A stretch of 51,679 bases of DNA, taken from Gnetum montanum (taxonomy: Eukaryota; Streptophyta; Gnetopsida; Gnetales; Gnetaceae). Shown in pieces: positions 1 through 11,130 of the stretch. The stretch is from contig MNCI01001324.1 in NCBI GenBank assembly GCA_015680685.1, positions 1,701-53,379 on the forward strand. The letters are read 5' to 3'. The notes beneath the pieces are model-generated. The model searched no databases. It was not told the origin of the DNA and worked only from the letters and a program-made list of their open reading frames with translations. Both the position numbers and the translations under genes were made by a program. Position 1 is the first letter of the stretch. Each line of letters starts with the position of its first letter.

Positions 1-170
1 CCTTTCCACTCAGTTATGGGGGAGATGGCCACCTATGCTAATCATATGGGGCCCTTAGTTCTTTTAAGTTTTTGTTTTACACGTTTTTGTTTTATTTGTC
101 TTACACATTTTTGTTTTACAAATTTCTTTAACTTTACATGTTTTTGTTTTACAACATCGTTATACTTTTC

Positions 171-212
<42 letters not shown>

Positions 213-1944
213 TCCATCGTGTAAGTTTGTCACCCAATAAGTGTTCGAAATGATGGTATGAACCTTTTTCATATTGATCGCTAATCTTTGGTTTTTACCT
301 TTAAGTCACAATGTTGATACTAAGGTATGTTTTTTTTGGTATGGCAGGCAATGCATTTACTTCATCCATCTGTCCAAAACACTCTATGGTCTCTCTTGGC
401 TTGGAAATGTATAGTCCTTTTCTTAATAAGAACTTAATGAATCAGTGATTGGGCATTTTTCAAACTAAGGAAGGACTTAAGGATTGAAAAGGGTGTGACT
501 TCAAGGGAACTTGATGCTTTTGTGTTGGCCGTTCTCTTGGAAGCTTGGATGTTTTCTTTTTTAGTTTTCTCACCGTTCCAATGTTACCCCAACTATCGGA
601 AGCTGAGACAATAAAAATAAACAGTCTTTGCATGGTGTGGTTCTCATGCATAAAAACCAAAAAGCAAAAAAGAAAAAGAAAAAAATTAAGTGAGAATTCA
701 AAGCACACCCCTTAGAAGAAATAATTCCTTGGGCTACAAGCACTGGTTATGGAACTAAAAATATTCCCTCTAACTAAGGCCCTTCTAGCTTTCCATTCTC
801 TCCTTTGTTTCATCGGAATGATGGTGACTCTTGGGGAAGGCATTCTTGTCATCCAAGTGGATGGTTTAGTCGAATGCATTGATGCGATGTGGTTAGTTTG
901 AGGCCGGACTTGGAATGGGATTTGCTAAGTCACGTTAATCATGAAACACACAAGTGGTTGTACACCACCTTGTTCTTGGGATTCCATTTCATCCTCTTCT
1001 CTCCACCTTTCTCTCCATTGTTCACCTCATTTCCGGTTGTATCATTACTGTATATATTTTGGTTGATGCATTGTTTTCTTTTTGGTAAATTCTTGTGGTT
1101 ATGACTTTAACTCTTGTTCCAAATAACATTCTCGGAGCCTATGGACTCTTTGAATGTGGGTTTGTCAGGGCATTAAGGGCATGAGCCTACTTTGGGGAGG
1201 ACCCACTGACATTCCTATTTAGAGCATTAGTTAAATTATTTTCCCTAACATTTTTGCAATCTAATTTCTTTTGTTCATTTCCATCTTGGCATCCACTTTA
1301 TCGACGTTCCCATTGTCCCTTTTTATCTATCTTTCTTACTCCTTTCCTTTCTCCATTCTAACGCTACCGGAGGTTCGCGATTAGTCATGGGGGTACGGGG
1401 CCTGATTTTTTCGATTTTCTTCCTAACCCCTACACCTTTGGTAGTCATCATTAATATATCCCCAGATCCATATTAGCCATACCACAACCTAGCCAATGGA
1501 CCTACACCGGAGCAAGGTATTAATTACATGATGATTCATTTACCCTTGCTAATATATGATTGTGTTGTGTGTGTAGATGGCAATCCTACAACAATGGAAT
1601 TGGATCTGGAGGGAACACATTGGAATGGAGCGACATTGGAAGTGGCTATGCAAGGAGCAAGATCGATGGTGCACTTACCAGTGGACAACGAAAGGCGTAA
1701 TTTTGGCATTGGCAGCAACAACACTTCTTTCTTTCTCTCTTTCTTTCTCAACTGCCAACAAAGGCCTGATGTCCTTATAATAAGGTGTTCACCCTTGTTT
1801 TCATGAATACCAATTTTATCAAGTCTTGTAATGATGATCTGTTCACATGTCATCCCATTAGTTCCATTCCCCTCAATAATTCCATACCTTCCTGATATTA
1901 TTGTAAGGAACTCGAGGACGAGTTTTCATTTAGTCATGGGGGTA
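1..1944 (+). mobile_element. 3' internal region of family G LTR element, copy 1 (cut by window start)
   Basis: This stretch matches 43370-45315, the internal region before the 3' LTR of the complete family G copy, almost end to end. It starts with the same CTTTCCA..AGTYATG block, has a GT microsatellite at the same place, and ends in the same GGACGAGTTTT..AGTCATGGGGGTA tract just before the LTR. It carries no reverse transcriptase, integrase or gag. A hydrophobic reading frame near 889-1104 (GTG start) is shared with copy 3 (44202-44465), and so is a short frame near 1577-1780. The upstream gag end of this copy lies outside the window, so whether it once had pol cannot be told. High nucleotide similarity between copies means the shared frames need not be coding. 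Confidence 0.8.
176..210. repeat. (TG)n microsatellite
   Basis: About 17 TG units in an uninterrupted run. A similar run sits at the homologous place (about 43551-43580) in the other family G copy, so the microsatellite belongs to the element and was not formed here independently. Confidence 0.95.
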
Positions 1945-1949
1945 TGATG

Positions 1950-2076
1950 AGACGCGATTCGCATGAGCCACGATATCGCGTACACAATATCGCAGTCACC
2001 ACATTATCGCATCCCATGCGATATCACGTATGTGATATCGCATCGTCCCCTGCGATGTCACGTACACGATATCACG
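1950..2076. repeat. Palindromic GCGATATCGC-type repeats at LTR start
   Basis: At least six close variants of a self-complementary GCGATATCGC / GTGATATCGC word occur in about 125 bp (for example CACGATATCGCG, CACAATATCGC, GCGATATCACG). The same cluster opens the LTRs at 39372 and 45316. It lies 5' of the LTR TATA box, so it would sit in the U3 promoter region. No binding factor can be assigned from sequence alone. Confidence 0.85.
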
Positions 2077-2091
2077 GTCCGTTGCCAAATC

Positions 2092-2100
2092 TATAAATAA
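2092..2100 (+). promoter_or_regulatory. LTR TATA box (family G copy 1)
   Basis: TATAAATAA about 145 bp into the LTR, in the context CCAAATCTATAAATAAGAGG. The same context occurs in the other plus-strand LTRs at 39424 and 45416. This marks the likely U3/R start of element transcription. Confidence 0.6.
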
Positions 2101-2349
2101 GAGGCAGCACTCCCCTTATTTCCCATCCTGAGTTAGAAGTAGGGAAACTTTGGTAGTTTGATTACTCCAGAGATAGAATATTTTCCATGTGACCACAGTA
2201 GGAGTCCCAAAGTGAACGGATCTTTATTCGAGCAACATTGTACCTGAACACAAGTTGTGTACGGAAATAAAGATGAGCTTTCCAGATAAACCTTGTAGTG
2301 CATGGAATAGGATTTTATTTATTATTTTCTCTCTTATCCTTAAACTCAT

Positions 2350-2580
2350 AGAATGCGAAATGAGTACGACTTGATTACGAGCATCTAAGGATATGTACGA
2401 ATAGTCAAGGAATCGGCTACTCATCACATGTGGTATGAGTATGACTTGATTACGAGCATCTCGTGTGACTACTTGGTAACCCAGTGGCGTATTTAAGATC
2501 TGCACTTGGTAATCCTAGTGGTTGTCCCAGATGTGTATGGTTAGTCAAGGAATCGGCTGCTCATCGCACATAGGCTAGAT
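2350..2580. repeat. Internal duplications in LTR copy 1
   Basis: GAGTACGACTTGATTACGAG at about 2362 recurs at about 2437 with one change, and AGTCAAGGAATCGGCT at about 2404 recurs at about 2543. The corresponding part of the copy 3 LTR lacks this duplication, which explains most of the 240-bp length difference. Confidence 0.8.
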
Positions 2581-3012
2581 AGATTCTCTCAACCCTTTCC
2601 TCCTAGTTAGGTGCTTTAATATGACCACTTCGAGCACGTGCGTTACGCGTGGTGATCCCATCAATGATTAGCATTTGGTAGGCGGTTGCATCAGTTCAGG
2701 GTATGTACGGTAAGTGGGAATGGATGCTAATGCTAGGTAATTTAGACTTAGTCATTAGTTAGAGTTAGTTAGTTTCTCAACCCTTCACCTCAATAGCATA
2801 GGAGAAAAACATAAAAAGATATAAAAATCATATACCTCGGACTTACTTAACCATACACCATAACAACCACAAGTAAGTCTGGGAAGACAACGAATGATTA
2901 ACCCCAAGTGTTCCATGGAGCGTGTAGGCACTTAGTCTACGGAGTTCAACCAGATCACGCGTGCTACACTAGTTTCATATGGTTGAGTGTAGGGGTACCT
3001 TGCCACTCATCA

Positions 3013-4785
3013 AACTTGCATAGACCAAGTTTATTGTAGAGTATTAGTAGAAAAGATCAACTATATTATACATTAGTTTTGAATATTAGTCTTAGGCATG
3101 AATAGTGATGGTATACATTAGTTTTGGATGTTAGTCTTAGACATCTGTTTGGGTTAGGTAGAAAAATATTTTACATTAGTTTGAGATATGAGTTCTAGTG
3201 TGAGTTTGGCTTACACATGGAAGTAACATTATATATCTATTTTAAATGTACTTTATACACATAAATTTAAGTTATGTAAGAAAATGACATTACATTAATT
3301 TTAAATGTCAATCATAAATAATGTTATACATTCGTTTTGAATGTTAGTCATAAATAATAACCCTATATAATGTTGTGATATGTATCCCAAGAATTCATAT
3401 GCAAAACATATTCAATGCATCCCAATTCTAGTTTACATAAAACATACCCGTTATTGATACAATTTTTTTGAGTGATCTTGCAAAGCTTTTTGTTATACCA
3501 AAGATGGCTATTGTGAGGGTTTAACATTTGTATAGGGATATTTGTTAGGGTTTAGAACCAAGAATGAAGAGGGTTGAATTAGAAAACACAAAGTAGACTA
3601 CAGTTGCCAAATCTCACAATGTCATTGTAAATATGATATATAGAATAGTTAGTAATGTTGAATTTTTGTGTTCATGTTAGTATTAGTTAAGCATCGTATG
3701 TGTTAACAAACTTGCATAGACCAAGTTTATCATAGAGTATTAATAGAAAAGATCAACTATTTCATGAATTAGTTGTAAATGTCACTCTTAGGGATGAATA
3801 GTAATGTTATATGTTAGTTTTAGATGTTAGTCTTAGACATTAGCTTGGGTTATGTGGAAAAATGATGTTACATTAGTTTGAGATGTGAGTTTTAGTGTCA
3901 CTTTGGATTACACATGAAAAACAACATTATACATCTATTGTGAAATTGAGTCATTGATATGAATTTGGATTATGTAAGAAAATGACATTATATTAGTTTT
4001 AAATTTCAATCATAAATAATATTACACATTATTTTTGAATATCAATCATAAATTATAGTCTTATGGAATGTTGTGATTTGTAACCTGAATATTCATATAT
4101 AAAATATATTCAACACATCTAAATTCAAGTTCATGTATAACTTACCCCTAGATGATACAACTTTTATGAGCGAGCTTGTAGAACATTTTTCTATACCAGG
4201 GATGACTACTATTAGGGTTTAACATCTGTATAGAGACATTTGTTAAGTTTCAAAACTAACAATGAAGAGGATTCAAACAAACAATCCAAAGAAAACTAGA
4301 GCTACTAGATCTTGCAATGTCATTATAAATATGATATATAGAATATTTAATTACATTGAATTTTTGGTGTTCATGTTAGTAGTAGTATTGGTTAAGCATC
4401 ATATATGTTAATGGACTTGCATTGACCAAGTTTATTGTAGAGTATTAGTAGAAAAGATCAACTAATTAATACATTAGTTTTGGATGTTAGTCTTATATAT
4501 GAATGAAGATGTTATATGTTAGCTTTTGGATATTAGTCTTATACATCATTTTGGGTTATGTAAAAGAATGATGTTACATTAGTTTGAGATGCAAGTTCTA
4601 GAATTAGTTTTGACTACACATGAAAGTAATGTTATACATTTATTTTAAATGCTAGTCATTGATATCAATTAAAGTTGTGTAATGAAATGGCATTACATTG
4701 GTTCTGAATGCTAATTGTAAATAACATTATATGTTAGTTTTGAATATTATTCATAACTAGTAATCATTTGTAACATAGTGTTATG
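3013..4785. repeat. Host tandem repeat, about 700-bp unit, block A
   Basis: A motif reading ACTTGCATAGACCAAGTTTAT followed by AGAGTATTAGTAGAAAAGATCAACTA starts units at about 3014, 3713 and 4425, giving a unit near 700-710 bp. Within each unit TTAGTTTTGAATGTTAGTC-like phrases recur, so there is also a shorter internal periodicity. The array is AT-rich and has no coding frame. It is cut on the left by the family G LTR and on the right by the Tat-B LTR, and reappears at 31653, 39255 and 46146. It is therefore older than all these insertions. It may be satellite-like or the remnant of a still older element. Confidence 0.85.
4781..4785. other. Possible left target duplication of Tat-B (TTATG)
   Basis: The five bases before the inferred LTR start at 4786. 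The right end of Tat-B has been lost, so the duplication cannot be confirmed. Confidence 0.25.
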
Positions 4786-5625
4786 TGAAACACTACAAAA
4801 TTTTGTATATCATAACCAATCTTCACCATGTAGCTTTCACCCCATGAAACCCGAGGCAAAATTTCATTGTAAATGTGAAAATTGTAATCCACAATTGGCA
4901 AGTTCACATCATTTATATTTTTGGGGCTGAAAAATGCCTCATAAGTGGTCAAAGCCTCATTCTCCAAGTGAAAAAAGTCACCTAGTATTTATGTTTGGGC
5001 TTGGGGGGAGGGCCAAAAATGCCTTTTGGAATGCCAAGAAAGGTAATTTGATGGGTTTTATGGGGGGTAGAAATTTTTCTATGTTGAAAACACATGCAAG
5101 GGATAGATCTCACCTACCCCAAACATGGAAGGATGGGGGGTTTGAAAAATTTCCCCCCTTCAATGTGGAGACCAAAGGCACATTTTGGAAACTTTCTCCC
5201 CAAACTGAAAAGTTTCACACTAGCTTGGAAAGTTCTCTCCTCCCTCCCCAAACTTGGAAACATTTCCCCTAGCCTAGAAAGTTTTTCCCCTAGCATGGAA
5301 AGTCCAAACCCCTAGCATGGAAGCCACAAGAAGCAGAATTCATCAAGTCATGCACTTCAACATTGACTAGCCACTTCAACAAGCATGGTGGAGAGCTTAG
5401 TATGGAAGATTCATCTTTAACATGGAAGGGGTGCCCTAGTTACTAGTTTTAGTGAACAAAATGGCCATGGGGGAAAGCACTTACTATTTTTAGTAACCCC
5501 CCAAATTTGGATGCCAATTGCACCTAAATTTGGTAGACAATTTGCAACAGAATTACATCAAATTTGCAGCCAAGTTGTAGCCAAATCATAGCCAATTTGC
5601 AGCCTCATTCATGGCCTAAATATCC

Positions 5626-5632
5626 TATAAAA
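5626..5632 (+). promoter_or_regulatory. TATA box of Tat-B LTR
   Basis: TATAAAA in the context ATCCTATAAAAGCCAAACTCC, midway through the LTR and in the sense orientation of Tat-B. Tat-A LTRs have a TATA box in the comparable half of the LTR. Confidence 0.45.
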
Positions 5633-6415
5633 GCCAAACTCCAACACCATTGAAAGGTTTTGATTCCACACAATTTATAGGTTTAAGATTTTTTGGACAA
5701 GACAAGCAATTTTGGTTAGATGTTCTTGACAGGTTGAGCAACTTTTGGCCATACAAGAAATTTTGATTCCAAAATTTTTGAGCAAGTTCCACACTTTTGA
5801 CAAGATTGAGGAAATTTTGATAAAGCAATTTTTAGCAACAATTTGCACAAACACAACTCCACACTTGGGGTATTTTTAGGCACTCAAGAGCTTTTGCAAG
5901 TTTCCATACTTGCAATTTCTTAAACCCTAGTGTGGAAGTAATGAGGCCTTGAGACTTGGTGGATTTTGATATTAACACTACACTTCTGGGATTCCAAACC
6001 TAGCATGGATCAATTCAACATTCAAATATTTCCCCTTTCTCACCTCCTCCAACAGCAACCAAATTAGAAAATACGAGGTTGTAGTAGTGAAGAGAAGTCC
6101 TATAGCATCAAGAGTGGCTTGGCACCTAGATCATGAAGCAGATCATCTCAGCTTCAAATGGGCTTCAAAATCTTGAACAAGTGGACCCCCCTTTTTGCTC
6201 ATTGGCACCATTTTTTGTATACATTTCTATAACTTATTCTTTATTCTCTTCTTAATAAAGTTTTAAGTTTTGTGTTCAATAGAATTAAAATTATTATTTG
6301 TGCATTATTCATATCTATTTACATTTTCACATTTTGCATCTCGTAAGTCTTTGGTTGATCTACTGGACCAACCAGGGTGCCTTGAATCCCATTTTCATTA
6401 AGAAGGCCTTGGGGG

Positions 6416-6420
6416 TTCAG
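6416..6420. other. Left target-site duplication of Tat-A (TTCAG)
   Basis: TTCAG directly precedes the Tat-A terminus at 6421, and the same five bases follow the other terminus at 25373-25377. Five bases is the usual Ty3/gypsy duplication length. Removing 6421-25377 rejoins the Tat-B LTR without a gap. Confidence 0.9.
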
Positions 6421-7031
6421 TGTTACGACCGAAAACATCGAGAGGTTGTTGGTTGGACAGTCTTAACCCCGGATCTGTGCAAGGACCATGCTAGATAAAA
6501 TGGAAGCAGGGTGCCCTGAATAGCTTGGTCAATCAGATAGGGACTTAGTCGGTGTCACTTAACCTTTTGTAAACATCATTTTAAGAAACAATGCTTATAG
6601 CATAAAATAACAATTATTAAATGTGATGAAGAGAAAAATGATGTAAAATGCAATGATAAATAGGAAAATAAAGTGAATTGGAGTTAAGAAATGCATCGCT
6701 TCAAGATTATTGCTTTGCTTTGTCAAGGTGGATACAATTGGTTGCGTAACACTAGGAGGCATAGAGATCTCAAAAGTAATCAAGATGTTCAAAGCAAACC
6801 AAATATGCACTTGAACACGAACTCAAAAGCTAACAATACAAATTGCTAAAAGGCCAACTGCAAGAATTGCCAATTTGCCAAAAGGGAGAATTCTCAATTT
6901 TGCCCACTTTGCCAACCAATGCCAATAGTACAAGAAAATTGCATCAAAGTGCCAAACAAAATTGCCAGCTGTTAAAATTTTGCCAACCGCTCAAAATTTT
7001 TTACCAACCCTTTGAGCATTGCTCGTCGGGG

Positions 7032-7039
7032 TATTTATA
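7032..7039 (-). promoter_or_regulatory. TATA box in Tat-A 3' LTR
   Basis: TATAAATA on the minus strand in the context GGCCCTATAAATACCCC. The other LTR has the same box at 24282-24289. Confidence 0.5.
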
Positions 7040-7224
7040 GGGCCAGGAGGACATGAGAAATGAGGCCTGGATGACACATGTCTTGGACCCACAAGATGTT
7101 GATGTGTCCGTGTTGCATGAACATGCAAAGTCAGTTGTGAACCTGTGACGCTGTAATTACGCTATCGAAACTGGAGATACTAGGATCAGGTGTGCCAATG
7201 ATGTAGAGAAGGAGTGAAGCACAC

Positions 7225-7870
7225 TAATGTAGCATAGATTCCTACTATGCTGTGCTATGTTGTGGAGCATAGCATGTTTGGTGTAGCGTAGCTACTTGCT
7301 ACGCTATGTAGCGTAGCATAGCATAGCCACCAGTTCAAAAAATAAATTTGTGTTGGAGTTAACTGCATGTGCTGGAAGCCTTTGAAGTGTTTTGATTGGT
7401 TCTGCATGTTTGCTACGTTATGCTATGCTATGTAGTGTAGCAGCTAGCATTAACTACGATCATGTTGACAATCTTCAACCTTTGTTCTTTACCACGTGAA
7501 GCTTCTGAACTTGCTGATCTTGCATTTTGAGACACCTTTTGTCATTCTTGCAGCACTGCTACACTGTGCTACACTATGCAGTGTAGCACAGCCTAGCAGC
7601 CAACATAGTGTACCTTTTGCTTAATATGCCACTTTTCTAGTAAGAGGAGCTTTGCTGAAGGACTTGAAGTTGAACAAGACAACTAGTTTTGAAGGCTGAA
7701 GTACGTTTTGAGTGCAATTGGAATCACTAGGTAAGATGGGCCTTTCTGTTTTGCCTTTGCTATGCTGTGCTACACTGCGTAGCGTAGCACTTCATCGTGC
7801 AATAGTTTGGTCACCTGAGCAACTGTCTTCTGAGGCCTGCTACACTACATAGTGTAATGTAACATAGCAA
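7225..7870. repeat. Self-complementary GCTACGCTATG hairpin clusters (left LTR)
   Basis: Short inverted repeats built on GCTACGCTATG / CATAGCGTAGC occur at about 7227-7330, 7415-7443, 7553-7601, 7757-7800 and 7838-7868, spaced by roughly 100-200 bp of ordinary sequence. Each could fold as a hairpin in RNA or single-stranded DNA. The same clusters are present in the other LTR. Confidence 0.8.
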
Positions 7871-8103
7871 ACTTCTTAACTAGAAAACTTGCCAAACTGT
7901 TTTGTGCATCCTGAGCACTGTCGACAATCCTTAGCATTCCTTCTGAGTGAACTGTCAGCTAGTTAAATTGTCCAAACTGGACAGTATGAACTCAGAGCAT
8001 CCATTTCTTGCCAAACGGTCATGAGGCTACACTTGTGGAAATGTTTGCTTTAGTTCCAAGACCCTGGTGAAGCAATAATGCCTTGAAAATTTAGGGTGTT
8101 TCA

Positions 8104-8118
8104 TTGGCCCCTCTTTGT
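8104..8118 (-). other. Polypurine tract of Tat-A
   Basis: Read on the minus strand, GACAAAGAGGGGCCAA lies directly before the 3' LTR start TGAAAC. The AAAGAGGGG core in this position fits the plus-strand primer of an LTR retrotransposon. Confidence 0.6.
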
Positions 8119-9540
8119 CGACATTTGGAGGATGGACCCAAGAGACATCGACAAAGAATACAAAACACCTCGAAAGACAAAACACAAACATCACTCTTCA
8201 GTGATCACCAAGATGTCGCTTAGTTGTGCTTGAGAGTGTTGCATTGATTATGTGGGGAAAAAGGGAAAAGGTTAAGCAGGGGGGAGGAGGTTAAGCAGGG
8301 GGAAGGAGTTTTAGAAAAATGGTAAAGATGAAACTTAGCAGGATCCCTCATTGTAATGCTTGTGAGGGAGTTTTTTACATGGTCATCTTTTCTTTTACTG
8401 ACCTTCAACCTCTCGTCGAAATGATTAGAGAGGGTGATTGCGAAACAACCTATGTGCCATTTGTTTTAGGCACGTTTTTTTTTTACGTGTGAGCTTTTGC
8501 TCTCTTATGCTTTTTCCTTTTGCTATTTTGCCGTTTACATTTGCAAACAACCTTGTTATTGCAGGACAGGTGTTTCTTTCCTAGGATGAGTTATGTTACA
8601 TCCACATGGGGCTTTAACCCGCCTATAAGTGCTTCCCATGTGGTGAGTTGTGTTACGCACATCATGGACTTTGTGGTTGGGAAAATGGAAGGGCTTCACA
8701 AGTATCAGGGAAAACTTTGTAAAAGAGATGAGAGTGAGAATTATGGGTATAAGAAATGAGGTAAAGGAGCTTAAAGGGGAGGGCAGGATATCCACTCTGA
8801 AGTAGAAAAGCTAATTAGAATGACCACCTTGGAACGATGTAGTGTCCTGCTTCCATGGTGAAACACACCTCTAACTAATGCCTCTCCGATACGTGTCCTG
8901 CAAACACAACAAAAAGCAAACCAGAAGAAACAACCATGATGCAAAATGAAGGCAAAGGTCTTGCTTACTTCGAATGTTGCTAGAACAACGAATGTTGTTG
9001 TTAAGCCATTCAGCATCCAAACTAGAAAGGCCAGCAACAGTTCTGGTAGCATCTACGTGGAGAGGTCATCATCGAGGAAGCTAGGAATTATGGTGATGCA
9101 AGTGCTCAAGAATCCCCACCCAAGGAAAACATTATGCAGTTCGGCTATGAGATAGGCTACCCAACAGCTAAACATCTTTTGGGCATAGGCGATGGCGAGG
9201 GCTAGAGGATAGCAACATTGTGGCTAGGCCCCAATACTTCTAGAACTCTAGTAGCAGGTGTTGACCAGGGAAGCTACTGCCAAGGTGATGACCCATAGTG
9301 CCGGTAGCTTCGAAGAGTCATCAAGATGTCATAAGACATCTCCGGAGGATCAGCAAGATGTCATAAGACATCTCCAGAGAATCAACAAGATGCCAGGGGT
9401 AGTGGTATTGCATATGTTCCCAAGGATGTTCTCTTAGCATCATGAATTGCATTCAGGAACTACAACGTCCCACCTCGTGTTGGCGATGTGCACACTCTTT
9501 TGTTGTGTAGAGTTGTGATGCATGTTGAGGACATGCTACA
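8119..9540. other. Tat-A 3' internal region, no recognised gene
   Basis: The stretch lies between the minisatellite downstream of integrase and the 3' LTR. It contains short direct repeats (GGTTAAGCAGGGGG near 8271-8300, and a 36-bp AAGATGTCATAAGACATCTCC unit twice near 9323-9385). Plus-strand open frames at 8520-8759 and 8946-9155 and minus-strand frames at 8556-8795 and 8771-9052 overlap one another. A pyrimidine-rich tract ending TTATTGCAG at about 8563 looks like a plus-strand splice acceptor just before GACAGGTG. I recognise no protein family in any of these frames. A second short antisense gene is possible but not supported. Confidence 0.5.
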
Positions 9541-9950
9541 AACCTAGTTTAAGGTTTTGGTAGACCATCTGATGTGCTGGTTTAAGGTCTCAGAAAATCA
9601 TGGTGCACTAGTTTAAGGTCCTAGCAGATCGTTGTCCTAGTTTATCGTCATAGTGGACAATCGCTATGCTAGTTTAAGGTCCTAGTAGACCACAGTGATA
9701 GTTTAACATTGTAGTAGATGGTGGATTGGCCAGTTTAACGTCATAGCAGACATGCTTTGCCAATTTTATGTCATCGCAGATAGTCTATGCTAGTTTATAG
9801 TCATAGCAGACTACCTTTGCCAATTTTACGTCGTAGCAGACGAGCTTTACCAATTTTACGTTGTAGCAGACATTCTGTGCCAGTTTTACGTTGTAGCGGA
9901 CGATTACTTACCTTTGCTAGTTTTACGTCATAGCAAACGTGTTTATCTGC
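9541..9950. repeat. Minisatellite 1 (CTAGTTTTACGTCATAGCAGAC-like units)
   Basis: About eleven diverged units of 30-45 bp with the core YTAGTTTWAGGTC or CCAATTTTACGTC followed by RTAGCAGAC. It starts directly after the end of the integrase frame at 9959 in element orientation. The core resembles minisatellites 2 (13565-13880) and 3 (18981-19235). Confidence 0.85.
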
Positions 9951-9958
9951 TTTATGCA

Positions 9959-11120
9959 TCATATATAGTATGGCTTGAGGTATGAGTGATTCACCAGATT
10001 TTCAAACTCATTGTCGTCCATGTCTGCCAACTTGAAGGCCCCATTCCCAAAGGCTTTTGTGACCATGTATGGACCTTCCGAGTTTGTTGAGAATTTGTTC
10101 ATATGCTCACGGACAGCCTTGAGAATGAGGTCTCCCTATTGTATTGGCCATTGATGCAGATTTTCATGATGTTTCTGCCACTGCTTGTTTTGATAATGCT
10201 CTATATGACCTAGCATTCATGCACACTCCTCCTCTATTGAGTCGAGGTCGATGATCCTCAACTTGTTGTTCTAGGCTTCGCTGACGATATTTGATAGGAT
10301 CATACGGAGTGATGGTGCAACTCAAGGGGTAACACTACTTTAGATCCATAAACAAGAATATAAGGTGTCTTACCTCTCGTAGTCTTGCATGTCATCCTGT
10401 AAGCCCATAGCACATAGAGGATTTGCTCATGCCATCGCCTCTTACTATTGTTAAGAATTTTCTTCAACAAGTTGATGATGGACTTGTTTGTAGCCTCTGC
10501 TTGTTTGTTCGCTTGTGGGTAATATGGTAAGGAGAATGATTTTCTGATGCCAAGATTGCTATAAAAGGTTTGGGTTTCTACACTACTAAACTGTGGCCCA
10601 TTGTCAATCACAATAGTCATGGGAAGCCCAAACATTGTCACGATGTTGTCCAAGATGAAGTGGTAAACCTACTGAGATGTAGTCTTCCTTAGGGGGATAG
10701 CCTCTATCCACTTAGTAAAATACTCAGTGGCGATGATGATGAAGCTATGTCCTATAGAATACTTAGCCATGATAGGTCCTATGATGTCTAGTCCCCATCG
10801 CTAGAAATGCCACGTGATCTACGTCAGATGTAATTCTATAGGTGAAACATGTATGAGATTTGCATATCTTTGGCACGTATCACAGGTCTTAATTTTGGCT
10901 AGGCAATTGCGCTCCATGTGAGGCTAGTAGTAGCCTAGGTGCCTGATTTTTGCAGCCATGGACCTAAGTGCTATGTGTCCACCACACAGTCCTTTGTGTA
11001 TTCCATTAATAACCTTCTATGCTTGCTCCTCATTTACGCATGTTAGTAGTATCCCATCATAGGAGCGTTTGCATAGGGCATTGTCTCCCATGAGCACATA
11101 CTGCAGTGCACGCTTGCAGA
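9959..11120 (-). pseudogene. Tat-A integrase (pol C-terminus), degraded
   Basis: The integrase inserts the element cDNA into chromosomes. In order, the frame shows a zinc-binding end (GGH..., then CDTC near 10890), the core with its first aspartate in WGLDIIGPI (near 10790), the second in VIDNGPQF (10603-10605), and glutamate in QAEATNKS (10495-10497). The last two are separated by 35 residues, the classic D-35-E spacing, so all three catalytic residues are visible. The C-terminal domain ends with the GPYMVTKAFGNGAFKLAD and LKPYY type of phrase and stops at 9959-9961. Several in-frame stops and a frameshift near 10300 break it. It continues the pol frame from the RNase H side and is followed directly by minisatellite 1. 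Confidence 0.9.
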
Positions 11121-11130
11121 TCACATCTCT

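Larger units (their letters stand above)
1945..3012 (+). mobile_element. 3' LTR of family G copy 1
   Basis: The LTR begins TGATGAGACGCG and ends CCACTCATCA, giving the terminal inverted repeat TGATG/CATCA. The homologous LTR of copy 3 (45316-46140) has the same ends. It is about 1068 bp against 825 bp in copy 3. The extra length lies mostly in an internal duplication at 2350-2580. The first 130 bp are packed with GCGATATCGC-like palindromes. After 3012 the sequence passes directly into the 700-bp host tandem repeat. The matching 5' LTR is outside the window, so no target duplication can be checked. Confidence 0.85.
4786..6420 (+). mobile_element. 5' LTR of Tat-B, first part
   Basis: The LTR starts TGAAACACTACAAAATTTTG, which parallels the start of the Tat-A LTR read on its own strand (TGAAACACCCTAAATTTTC). 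It is interrupted at 6420 by Tat-A and resumes at 25378, and the parts add up to about 1.70 kb, the same length as the Tat-A LTRs. The 5216-5330 stretch contains several short CCTAGCATGGAAAG-like direct repeats. Overlapping open frames here (4934-5272 and others) look like by-products of this repetitive sequence. The healed LTR ends ..CAGTCGCAATA just before a PBS at 25455. Confidence 0.8.
6421..8103 (-). mobile_element. 3' LTR of Tat-A
   Basis: On the element's strand it begins TGAAACACCC (complement of ..GGGTGTTTCA, ending at 8103) and ends ..CGGTCGTAACA (complement of TGTTACGACCG at 6421). It is similar along its whole length to 23676-25372. A TATA box lies at 7032-7039 on the minus strand. 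The 7225-7870 part carries five clusters of self-complementary GCTACGCTATG-type sequence. Confidence 0.92.

Noticed and set aside
16-272. Small proteins with VCVCVC or THTHTH tracts around the microsatellites
   Set aside because: They are translations of (GT)n; the same occurs at 43389-43610. There is no reason to think that they are made.
4934-5315. Overlapping open frames at 4934-5315 as a gene
   Set aside because: Three frames on two strands are open over the same stretch of short CCTAGCATGGAAAG-like repeats inside an LTR. This is a compositional effect.
7225-7870. Hairpin clusters as a CRISPR array
   Set aside because: Units vary in length and sequence, there are no regular unique spacers, and the context is a plant LTR.
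9541-9950. Minisatellite 1 as a CRISPR array or a coding repeat protein
   Set aside because: Unit lengths vary, units are contiguous without spacers, and no frame stays open across the array.
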